Shown here in pieces: positions 1-5,020 of a stretch of DNA of 9,347 bases. Position 1 is the stretch's first letter; every line of letters starts with the position of its first letter. A program made the position numbers and the translations under genes. Source of the stretch: an uncultured Oscillospiraceae bacterium (GTDB lineage Bacteria; Bacillota; Clostridia; Oscillospirales; Oscillospiraceae); the NCBI GenBank assembly GCA_910579595.1, contig CAJTVM010000102.1, positions 1 through 9,347 on the forward strand, read 5' to 3'. The notes beneath the pieces are model-generated. The model made no database searches. It saw nothing but the letters and a program-made list of their open reading frames with translations, and was not told the DNA's origin.

Positions 1-45
1 TCAACGGGCTGAGAAGGCTCAACAGGCTGAGAAGGCTCAACGGGC
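1..45 (-). repeat. 18-bp tandem repeat encoding PVEPSQ
   Basis: Two full 18-bp units and part of a third are visible at the left edge (1-18, 19-36, 37-45), differing by a single base. Read on the minus strand they encode a Pro/Glu/Ser/Gln hexapeptide repeat after the second MucBP-like domain. Such segments usually act as wall-spanning stalks in surface proteins. The array probably continues beyond the window, so the copy number is unknown. Confidence 0.8.
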
Positions 46-1484
46 GCGGGGGTGGCGGTGTAGGTCACAGTCACCTTATAATCGCGCAGCTCTGTGGGAG
101 CGGCCACCGTCTTCTTATCGACGGTGTAGCCCTCCTTCGTGGGAGAGGTCACGGCCTCCAGGGTCTCGATGTCGTTCACGGTGAAGGTCTTGGTGTACGT
201 CTCCATACCTTCCATCGGAGCGCCTTTCTCATCAACATAGTTGATGGTCCAGGTGTAGGTAACGATCTCGTACTTGACGGTACGAACCTCATCGTCACCG
301 GCCATCGTGCCCGTCACGGTATCCATACCAGTTTCTCGCGCATAGCCAGCAGGGGCCGCGGGGGACACCACACTGTAGACCTCGCCCTCCTTGAAACTCC
401 CCACAAAAGGCTTGGCAACCTGACCCGCATCACCCATCACTTCACCGTTTTCGTCAAAATAACGATAGTAGATGGTCAGGGTGTGCTCCTCCGGCTCTTT
501 CTCCCTTGCCTCGTACTGATACTCGGCGTACTCGCACTTCTGACAGTGACTGCTCCTGGCCCACAGCGTGTGGGTATCGGCACTAAAACCAGCGGGCAGT
601 TTGTCGGCAGGGCAAGCGTCCTTGTCAATTTGCTGCCATTCACCCCACACAGTCATGTCGTGCGCTTCATACACCACATGATCTTCGGCCGTACCATTGC
701 AGTTCACGCAGTTGTGATAATGCTGAAGGTTGTTAGCCATCGTCCAAGCATCGGGGAACACCGGATCCAAGCGTTCGGTAGTCTTTACGCCATATTGCCC
801 CGATATATCGCAGCCAGCATGAACGCACTCCTCGTGCTCCTTTCCGCCGTGCTCACAGGTGGCCACTGCATCAACGACCCACTTCGTTACCACCATTTCA
901 GCATGGCAGAAATCGCACTGGTGGTCATGAACATTGACATCCACACAGCTTGTGCCTTTCGTAAGAACAGTGAGCACAGCGGTTCCGTCAACCTCGTCAA
1001 CCCTGAAAGTGCCGCCGCACTCCGCCTTGTAAACATTTGCCGGCAGGGGCACGTAGTTGGGGTTCTGATAACCGCAGCCATTCGTACACTCAGCGGAATC
1101 GCCATCAGGGCCGAAATTGTGTGTGGGCTTGGGGTTATAGTTACAGCTCAGGCAATAGTTCTGGTCGCAGTAAACATCGTCCCCAGCTACCAAAACATAG
1201 GATTCTTTTCCGCAACTGGGGCAAACGTTGCCAGTGAGGGTTTCAGGCGGCTGATAGCTGCCTGGAGTGGACACGTAGCCATAATTACCACATTTGTAGC
1301 ACTGGAAACCATATCCTTGCCAATCCTGGACACCTACATAGTAAGTTGGATCACCACACACACTACAAGTGCCAATGACGTCACCATACTTAAGATCTGA
1401 CGCGAACGCGGTGAGATTCAGCATACCGATGCACATGACCAGAGCCAGCACGACGGCAGCGCTTCTCTTCATCAAATTCTTCAT
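1..1484 (-). CDS. Secreted cysteine-rich surface protein with MucBP-like domains (3' end outside window)
   Basis: The reading frame is open from ATG at 1484 to the window edge (494 codons), with no stop seen. Residues 1-28 form a signal peptide: MKNLMKRSAAV, a hydrophobic core, then cleavage likely after TAFA. Residues 40-317 carry repeated zinc-ribbon-like CxxC pairs (C40/C43, C62/C65, C88/C91, C111/C114, C190/C193, C259/C262, C314/C317), plus C133/C137 and other Cys and His. Residues about 336-400 and 410-475 look like two MucBP-type beta domains (the second contains INYVDEKGAPMEGM). A PVEPSQ repeat follows at the edge. I expect an exported protein, probably wall-anchored, but the anchor region is not in view. 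The start is chosen because AAAGGA lies 11 nt upstream and the signal peptide follows directly; ATG at 1496 would overlap that site. Three c-di-GMP-I riboswitches precede it, as for clostridial adhesins. The binding partner is unknown. Confidence 0.85.
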   Translation of the reverse strand, partial: MKNLMKRSAAVVLALVMCIGMLNLTAFASDLKYGDVIGTCSVCGDPTYYVGVQDWQGYGFQCYKCGNYGYVSTPGSYQPPETLTGNVCPSCGKESYVLVAGDDVYCDQNYCLSCNYNPKPTHNFGPDGDSAECTNGCGYQNPNYVPLPANVYKAECGGTFRVDEVDGTAVLTVLTKGTSCVDVNVHDHQCDFCHAEMVVTKWVVDAVATCEHGGKEHEECVHAGCDISGQYGVKTTERLDPVFPDAWTMANNLQHYHNCVNCNGTAEDHVVYEAHDMTVWGEWQQIDKDACPADKLPAGFSADTHTLWARSSHCQKCEYAEYQYEAREKEPEEHTLTIYYRYFDENGEVMGDAGQVAKPFVGSFKEGEVYSVVSPAAPAGYARETGMDTVTGTMAGDDEVRTVKYEIVTYTWTINYVDEKGAPMEGMETYTKTFTVNDIETLEAVTSPTKEGYTVDKKTVAAPTELRDYKVTVTYTATPAPVEPSQPVEPSQPV

Positions 1485-1495
1485 AAAACAATACA

Positions 1496-1530
1496 TCCTT
1501 TCTTTGCATTGTTCGGACGCAAAGGGGTCC
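1496..1530 (-). promoter_or_regulatory. Likely expression platform: anti-aptamer segment and ribosome binding site
   Basis: Read on the minus strand, this stretch lies between the third riboswitch and the start codon at 1484. The RNA segment CTTTGCGTCC (1524-1515) is the exact complement of the aptamer core GGACGCAAAG in copy 2, and pairs over 9 nt with copy 3. The same segment can instead form CTTTGC:GCAAAG (1519-1524 with 1502-1507), next to the Shine-Dalgarno AAAGGA (1496-1501), or CGGAC:GTCCG (1527-1531 with 1514-1518). CCTTT can also pair directly with AAAGG of the ribosome site. There is no U-run after any of these hairpins, so control of translation is more likely than termination. Which fold goes with bound ligand is inference. 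Confidence 0.5.
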
Positions 1531-1638
1531 GGTAACCGATCGAACATAGGGCGTCGCTTCAACCCCCGCACGGGGGCCAGAGGGCCAGCGCGCCCCTTAG
1601 CCTCTGGTTTTGCGTCCCGCGGTTTCCCGCGGTTTGCC
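1531..1638 (-). promoter_or_regulatory. c-di-GMP-I (GEMM-I) riboswitch, copy 3 (gene-proximal)
   Basis: Read on the minus strand: GGCAAACC (1638-1631), a GCGG-GAAA-CCGC stem with GNRA loop, GGGACGCAAAACC (1618-1606), then AGAGGCTAA. P3 starts with GGGCG (1595-1591) and closes with CGCCC (1553-1549). TATG (1548-1545) follows opposite CTAAG, as expected for the tetraloop receptor. The element ends in GGTTACC (1537-1531), the same as in the Vibrio cholerae Vc2 aptamer. The G before CAAACC, the A-rich core and the 3' C that contact the ligand in the known structure are present. P3 is enlarged by an inner CCCCC-GTGC-GGGGG hairpin. P2 has an A where most members have G. It directly abuts copy 2. 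Confidence 0.85.
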
Positions 1639-1720
1639 ATGCAACCGAACGAGCGTGGGGCATACGCCCCTTTAGCCTCTGGCTTTGCGTCCCATCGTTT
1701 CCAATGGTTTGCCAAACAAA
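1639..1720 (-). promoter_or_regulatory. c-di-GMP-I (GEMM-I) riboswitch, copy 2, with minimal P3
   Basis: This copy has the closest core match: GGCAAACC (1713-1706 region), ATTG-GAAA-CGAT stem-loop, GGGACGCAAAGCC (1693-1681) and GCC-AGA-GGC for P2, followed by CTAAAG. It ends in CGGTTGCAT (1647-1639). P3 is reduced to GGGGC-GTAT-GCCCC (1670-1657). The TATG that should lie across from CTAAG as part of the tetraloop receptor sits in the loop and descending strand of this tiny hairpin. Compared with copy 3, the whole distal P3 arm is missing. The aptamer may still bind, but tertiary docking should be weakened. Confidence 0.82.
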
Positions 1721-1834
1721 ATGCAACCGGGCTGGCATAACCGTTACCGCCGCGCCGCTCACAACGGCTCTGCGCTTCGGTGTTAGCCCCCATAGCTTTG
1801 CAGTCCCACAGTTTCCTGTGGTTTGCCCTGACGC
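1721..1834 (-). promoter_or_regulatory. c-di-GMP-I (GEMM-I) riboswitch, copy 1 (distal)
   Basis: Read on the minus strand: CAGGGCAAACC (1830-1820), ACAG-GAAA-CTGT stem-loop, GGGACTGCAAAGC (1807-1795), TATGGGGGCTAA. P3 opens with ACCG and closes with CGGT just before TATG, with inner GCCG/CGGC pairing. The element ends in CCCGGTTGCAT (1731-1721). The 5' CAGGG matches the Vibrio Vc2 aptamer better than the other copies do, but the core has an extra T (GGGACTGCAAAG). The ligand-contacting G, A and C positions are kept. Copies 1 to 3 follow each other with no spacer. Confidence 0.8.
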
Positions 1835-1845
1835 TTTTTGTCCCT

Positions 1846-1978
1846 CCCAGCCGCCCGCGCCGTGCGGCTGGCCTTGTAACGGGCCGCGCCCCCTTTCCCA
1901 TTGGATTTTTGCAACTCAGTTCCGACATCTATGCAAACCGTCCTCCCCCGATGGTGTGGGAGGCGCGGGAGGCATACG
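1846..1978 (-). other. GC-rich gap between AP2 gene and riboswitch array, no terminator seen
   Basis: About 130 bp lie between the AP2 stop codon and the first riboswitch. There is a CCTCCC/GGGAGG hairpin near 1927-1956 without a T-run, so it is not a convincing terminator. The best promoter-like pair on the minus strand (TTTGCA, 17 nt, TTGCAA) has a poor -10 box, so I do not call it. The surface-protein leader may be reached by transcription from the AP2 promoter, or from a promoter I cannot recognise. Confidence 0.45.
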
Positions 1979-2449
1979 CTATTGTCTGGCCACCTGTGCG
2001 GCCACTTCCTGGAGGAAGCTGTCGTGCAGCTCCCCCTCCGCCCGCTTCCGGGCCTTGACGGCGTCCTCAAATTTACTGTAACTGCCCAAATAGTGCCGCC
2101 TGCCTTTGAAGCAGATGGAGGCCCTCCACAGGCCCTTGGACTGTACCCAGTCTACGCCGGGGACGCCGCTGGTGTTATTCTTTCGGGCGACCTTTGCGGC
2201 GGCCAGCATTTCCGGACTGGTGCCATCGATGTAAGTAGGTTTTGGGATGCCGCCCTCTTTCAGGCAGCCGCAGCTTCTGGTCCTGCCGTCCCGCAGCCGC
2301 TGGGTGACCACTATGGTCTCCCGCCCGCATTCGCACTGGCACCGCCATGCGGTGCGCGGCCCAACGTTGGCGGCGGGGGCCAGTGCGGTGAGCTTGCCAA
2401 AGCGCTGGCCGGTCAAGTCTAATTTCTGATGGGAATGTCCATTTGCCAC
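1979..2449 (-). CDS. Small AP2-domain protein with N-terminal zinc-ribbon
   Basis: A 156-residue protein. Residues 11-63 contain LTGQRFGKL, then a cysteine cluster (C37, C39, C41 and C60, C62), like the short zinc-binding module common in phage and mobile-element proteins. Residues 91-140 match an AP2/ERF-type DNA-binding domain: NNTSGVPGV, W101, W108RASICFKGRRHYLGSY, then an amphipathic helix rich in K and R. Bacterial AP2 proteins often stand alone or are fused to homing nucleases; no nuclease motif is visible here, so DNA binding is the only role I support. GTG at 2449 is preferred because GGAGG lies 7 nt upstream. An in-frame ATG at 2557 overlaps the -35 box and would sit upstream of the transcript start. 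The strong promoter and a pair of flanking repeats suggest autoregulation. Confidence 0.78.
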   Translation of the reverse strand: MANGHSHQKLDLTGQRFGKLTALAPAANVGPRTAWRCQCECGRETIVVTQRLRDGRTRSCGCLKEGGIPKPTYIDGTSPEMLAAAKVARKNNTSGVPGVDWVQSKGLWRASICFKGRRHYLGSYSKFEDAVKARKRAEGELHDSFLQEVAAQVARQ

Positions 2450-2476
2450 GAAACCGCCTCCAGTCCAGTTCCGCCA

Positions 2477-2500
2477 TTGCAGGAATGTGTACTTTTCTGT
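2477..2500 (-). repeat. Inverted 24-bp element, copy A (AP2 gene leader)
   Basis: Read on the minus strand this begins ACAGAAAAGTACACA and ends in CTGCAA. It matches the plus-strand element at 2595-2618 at about 20 of 24 positions, in the opposite orientation. It lies just downstream of the AP2 promoter, in the predicted 5' untranslated region. A binding site for the AP2 protein is possible but not shown. Confidence 0.55.
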
Positions 2501-2528
2501 AAACCACAGTATATCCGTATTGCCGAAC

Positions 2529-2557
2529 ATGATAACACATTTTTTGCCCGTTTGCAA
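2529..2557 (-). promoter_or_regulatory. Sigma-A promoter of the AP2 gene, extended -10
   Basis: On the minus strand the -35 box is TTGCAA (2557-2552), followed by a 17-nt spacer and TATCAT (2534-2529). TGT directly before TATCAT gives an extended -10. Transcription would start near 2522, giving a leader of about 73 nt before the GTG at 2449. Confidence 0.75.
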
Positions 2558-2594
2558 TACCTTTCCAGAAATTATGGGACGGGGAGATTTGCTT

Positions 2595-2618
2595 GCAGAA
2601 AAGTACGCAATTCTGCAA
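2595..2618 (+). repeat. Inverted 24-bp element, copy B (upstream of AP2 promoter)
   Basis: Begins GCAGAAAAGTACGCA and ends in CTGCAA. It is the mirror partner of 2477-2500 and lies about 40 bp upstream of the -35 box. It also has its own short dyad (GCAGAA ... TTCTGC). The two copies bracket the promoter, which is the layout of a looping or paired operator. Confidence 0.55.
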
Positions 2619-2660
2619 ATATCCCCCCTTTACAACAACCTTTCAAAAATTTTCCACCTG

Positions 2661-2705
2661 AGACGGTTGAAGCTCTTGCCATAGAGCCAATCGTCTTTTT
2701 TATTT
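2661..2705 (+). terminator. Orphan plus-strand intrinsic terminator
   Basis: AGACG pairs with CGTCT, then GTTG with CAAT (one G-T pair), a two-A bulge, and GCTCT with AGAGC around a TGCCAT loop. A run of six T (2696-2701) follows. The minus strand has no matching U-run, so it works only in the plus direction. No plus-strand gene precedes it, so an RNA antisense to the AP2 promoter region may end here. I found no good plus-strand promoter. Confidence 0.65.
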
Positions 2706-2730
2706 CCGCGGCGCCCGCGCGGGCAGGCAT

Positions 2731-2775
2731 AAAAATCACCCAAACGCAGATTGAAAGACTCCGCGTTTGGGTGAT
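2731..2775 (-). terminator. Intrinsic terminator after the ATP-grasp gene
   Basis: A perfect 13-bp stem, ATCACCCAAACGC with GCGTTTGGGTGAT (2735-2747 and 2763-2775), has a 15-nt loop. On the minus strand it is followed by a T-run (ATTTTTATG). It lies about 100 bp after the ATP-grasp stop and most likely ends that transcript. Confidence 0.85.
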
Positions 2776-2812
2776 AAAATGACTATATGATTGGAAGCCG
2801 GCAGCCCATCGG

Positions 2813-2851
2813 GGTGTCCGGCGGTTTTTGGAATGCCGCCTTACGGACACC
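2813..2851 (-). other. Hairpin in the 3' untranslated region of the ATP-grasp gene
   Basis: An 8-bp inverted repeat (GGTGTCCG / CGGACACC) encloses a GCGG/CCGC pair. No T-run follows on the minus strand, so it is not the terminator itself. It may protect the 3' end of the transcript or mark a small repeat element. Confidence 0.4.
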
Positions 2852-2874
2852 GCGCTGGCGGCGCGGGATTTTTC

Positions 2875-4074
2875 TCACTTCTTCTCTTTCAGCTTCAGCA
2901 CATTCCGGTAAAACGAGTCCAGCCCCCGCTTGGTGGGAAAGGTAGCCACGTACATCTGGTTGCCCATGGCGTCGGAGAGCACATCGGGAATCCGGCCCAC
3001 CATCTTCATGCTGCCGCCGTACTTGGCCATAATATCCTCATGGCTCATGGCGAAGGGCTTGCCGTCCCGCCGTCCGGCGTAGGCGCAGAAGACGTGCCCC
3101 CCTGCCTCAATCGTAGACTTGTCAAAGGCGATCATGTCCGCCCAGATCTTATACACGTTGGTGGAGTTGGCAAAGTTCATCATGTCGGGGCTGAACCCGC
3201 CGCAGGGGCGCATATTTACCTCCAGGGCCACCACGTCCCCCTCTTTGCCCATGCCCTCCTGATCCTGGGTGAGGCGGAAGAACTCGAAGTGGACGAAGCG
3301 GCTTTTTACGCCAAAGCTCTTGACGGTGGCCCGGCCCGCCTTGCGGGTATCGGGGGCCAGATCCTTCACGATATAGTAGATGGAGTTATCCTCGTTGTTG
3401 ACGATATCCATGATGGACATGGGAGTGACGTTGCCCGTCTCAAAAATGGGGTTCCCCTGGGAGTCGATGATGGCATCGTAGGAGTTGACCTCGGCGTGGA
3501 TAAACTCCTCCATGATATAGGCCGCGTCCTGCTTGGTTTCCAGGAAGGCTTTCAGCTCCGCCAGGTTGGACAGCTTATGGGTGTCCGCCGCGCCCACGCC
3601 GCTGTCCGGCTTAACTACTACGGGCCAGCCCACCTCTTTGATGAAGGCCCTGCACCCCTTGAGATCGTCCACCAGATGGCAGCGGGCCGCGGGGATGCCC
3701 GCCTTCTCATAGTACGCCTTCATCTGGGACTTGTACTTGATGCGGGGGATGTCATCCGTCTGGAAGCCGGAGGTGATGTGGAAGTCGGTGCGCAGCTGGG
3801 CGTCCCGCTCCAGCCAGTACTCATTGTTGGACTCCAGCCAGTCAATCCGGCCATGCTTGTGGATGAAGAACGCCACGGCGCGGTACACCTCGTCATAGTT
3901 CTCCAGGCTGCCCACCTTGTAGTACTCGTTGAGGCTGTCCTTCAGCTCGCCGGCAAGCCCGTCGTAGGGCGCGTCCCCAATGCCCAGCACGTTCATGCCA
4001 TTGTTTTTCAGCTCCCGGCAGAACTGCCAGTAGTTGGTTGGAAAGTTGGGGGAAAGGAAGATCACGTTTTTCAT
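2875..4074 (-). CDS. ATP-grasp domain ligase
   Basis: A 399-residue cytoplasmic protein of the ATP-grasp carboxylate-amine/thiol ligase type, which activates a carboxylate as acyl phosphate and joins it to an amine or thiol. Residues 1-110 form a Rossmann-like pre-ATP-grasp part (MKNVIFLSPNFPTNYW at the start). K155 sits in VVVKPDSGVGAADT (152-165), the ATP-binding lysine and glycine-rich loop. MEEFI (188-192) is the hinge. E264 (HFEFF) and E285/N287 in LEVNMRPCGG are the expected Mg-ATP ligands. The protein looks intact. ATG at 4074 is chosen because AAGGA lies 6 nt upstream and the beta strand starts at once; an upstream ATG at 4140 adds 22 basic residues without a ribosome site. It follows two hydrolase genes after 166 bp. 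Substrates cannot be told from sequence. Confidence 0.88.
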   Translation of the reverse strand: MKNVIFLSPNFPTNYWQFCRELKNNGMNVLGIGDAPYDGLAGELKDSLNEYYKVGSLENYDEVYRAVAFFIHKHGRIDWLESNNEYWLERDAQLRTDFHITSGFQTDDIPRIKYKSQMKAYYEKAGIPAARCHLVDDLKGCRAFIKEVGWPVVVKPDSGVGAADTHKLSNLAELKAFLETKQDAAYIMEEFIHAEVNSYDAIIDSQGNPIFETGNVTPMSIMDIVNNEDNSIYYIVKDLAPDTRKAGRATVKSFGVKSRFVHFEFFRLTQDQEGMGKEGDVVALEVNMRPCGGFSPDMMNFANSTNVYKIWADMIAFDKSTIEAGGHVFCAYAGRRDGKPFAMSHEDIMAKYGGSMKMVGRIPDVLSDAMGNQMYVATFPTKRGLDSFYRNVLKLKEKK

Positions 4075-4240
4075 TTGTTTTCCTTCTCTCTTTTTTCTCA
4101 AAAGTCTATCTATACTCAGCACCCGTTCGCAGCCGGTCAAAAACGGGACAGGCCTGCTCCGCCAGCTGGCTGAAAGTTCTTTTGGTTGCTTTTTCTCTCC
4201 GTGGGCCGCCTACGGCGGTTTCGGCTGTGAATACAGGTTC
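4075..4240 (-). promoter_or_regulatory. Gap before the ATP-grasp gene, with possible secondary promoter
   Basis: This 166-bp gap holds the dispersed repeat at 4213-4238, a CCGCC-TAC-GGCGG hairpin (4206-4218) without a T-run, and near 4130-4105 on the minus strand TTGACC followed by TATAGA. The spacer is 20 nt, too long for a good sigma-A promoter, so a separate start for the ATP-grasp gene is only possible. No strong terminator blocks read-through from the hydrolase genes. Confidence 0.35.
4213..4238 (-). repeat. Dispersed 26-bp repeat, copy 1
   Basis: Read on the minus strand this begins ACCTGTATTCACAGCC and ends in ACCGCCG. It is identical over 26 bp to plus-strand 9262-9287. It starts 3 bp after the end of the upstream hydrolase gene. 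Similarity stops after the repeat: this side continues into a GGCGG hairpin, the other side does not. Confidence 0.75.
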
Positions 4241-4999
4241 TTATGCCTGATCCAGCAGATAGGGCACGAAGTAGGCCACCTGCTTATACCACCAGTCCCA
4301 GTCGTGGGCCACGTCCCAGCCCCAGAAATCCACCCAGACGTGGATGTCCTTTTCGTAGCAGATGTGGGCCATCTGCCGGGTGGTGTCGGGAATCTCCCAC
4401 GGCCCCTGGCCCACGCAGATCACGCCCTTTTTCTGGTTGTACAGCTTGATAAAGGGATGGTCCTTGGGCATATCCGCCAGGTAGTTCACCGGGGAGTTGC
4501 GGTACACCACCTCGTCCATATATCCGTCAAAGCCGTAGCCGGCGGTGTAGATGCCGCTGAGGGCCAGCATCCGATCGAACAGGTCCGGCCGGCGGAAGAA
4601 CAGGTTGGCGGCGTGGGTGGCGCCCAGGCTGCATCCGAAGGCCATAATCCCCGGCTCCCCGGTCCAGCCGTTGCGCTGGTTCGCCATAGCCCGCATAAAT
4701 GGCACGAACTCATCGGTGATATAGTTGATCCACTGCTCATACCGGCGGATGCGCCAGTAGGGGTCGCCGTCTTTGGCCGACCAGCTCTCCGCGTCCATGG
4801 TGTCGATGGAAAACACCATCACCTGGCCCGACTCGATCCAGGGGGCCCACACATCGGTCATTTTAAAGTTCTCAAAATCAAAGAACCGCCCATCCTGGCA
4901 GGGGATAAACAGCACCGGCCGGCCCGCGTGACCGTACACCTTGCATTCCATATCCCGGCCAAGGGCGGAGCTGTAGTCCTTGAAATACTGGGTTTCCAT
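4241..4999 (-). CDS. Alpha/beta hydrolase, putative esterase
   Basis: A 252-residue protein without signal peptide, so probably cytoplasmic. The nucleophile elbow is AFGCSLGATHA, with S124 in GxSxG form (G122-C-S124-L-G126). The likely catalytic His is H232 in DVAHDWDWW near the C terminus. The acid is not obvious; E202 in GQGPWE occupies the usual position after the sixth strand, where most hydrolases have Asp. N-terminal strands with PVLFIPCQDGR fit the fold. GGAGG lies 7 nt before ATG 4999. It follows the other hydrolase by 21 bp, so the two are surely co-transcribed. It may cleave an ester, thioester or amide; substrate unknown. Confidence 0.85.
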   Translation of the reverse strand: METQYFKDYSSALGRDMECKVYGHAGRPVLFIPCQDGRFFDFENFKMTDVWAPWIESGQVMVFSIDTMDAESWSAKDGDPYWRIRRYEQWINYITDEFVPFMRAMANQRNGWTGEPGIMAFGCSLGATHAANLFFRRPDLFDRMLALSGIYTAGYGFDGYMDEVVYRNSPVNYLADMPKDHPFIKLYNQKKGVICVGQGPWEIPDTTRQMAHICYEKDIHVWVDFWGWDVAHDWDWWYKQVAYFVPYLLDQA

Positions 5000-5020
5000 A
5001 TCAATTCCTCCAATAGGGCG

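Noticed and set aside
483..1400. Plus-strand open frame of 305 codons with hydrophobic segments
   Set aside because: The minus strand encodes an exported protein with signal peptide, repeated CxxC pairs and MucBP-like domains, and is open to the window edge. The plus frame is its shadow.
1565..1730. Repeats in the leader as a CRISPR array or mobile element ends
   Set aside because: The repeated parts match the conserved blocks of a c-di-GMP-I aptamer, with compensating changes in the stems. There are no uniform repeats with unique spacers.
1559..2081. Several short open frames on both strands across the riboswitch region
   Set aside because: The sequence is fully explained by conserved RNA elements, and none of these frames has a ribosome site or protein motif.
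1979..2449. AP2 protein as an HNH homing endonuclease or integrase
   Set aside because: No HNH motif, no tyrosine recombinase or serine recombinase residues are visible. Only the zinc-ribbon and the AP2 domain can be supported.
2797..2827. Possible plus-strand terminator, GCCGG/CCGGC followed by GGTTTTT
   Set aside because: The stem is short with a large loop, and no plus-strand gene precedes it. The stronger structure here is the GGTGTCCG/CGGACACC hairpin.
2791..4173. Long plus-strand open frame of 460 codons
   Set aside because: It is the mirror of the ATP-grasp gene. Its translation is rich in His, Val and Gly without domain motifs, while the minus strand has full ATP-grasp motifs and a ribosome site.
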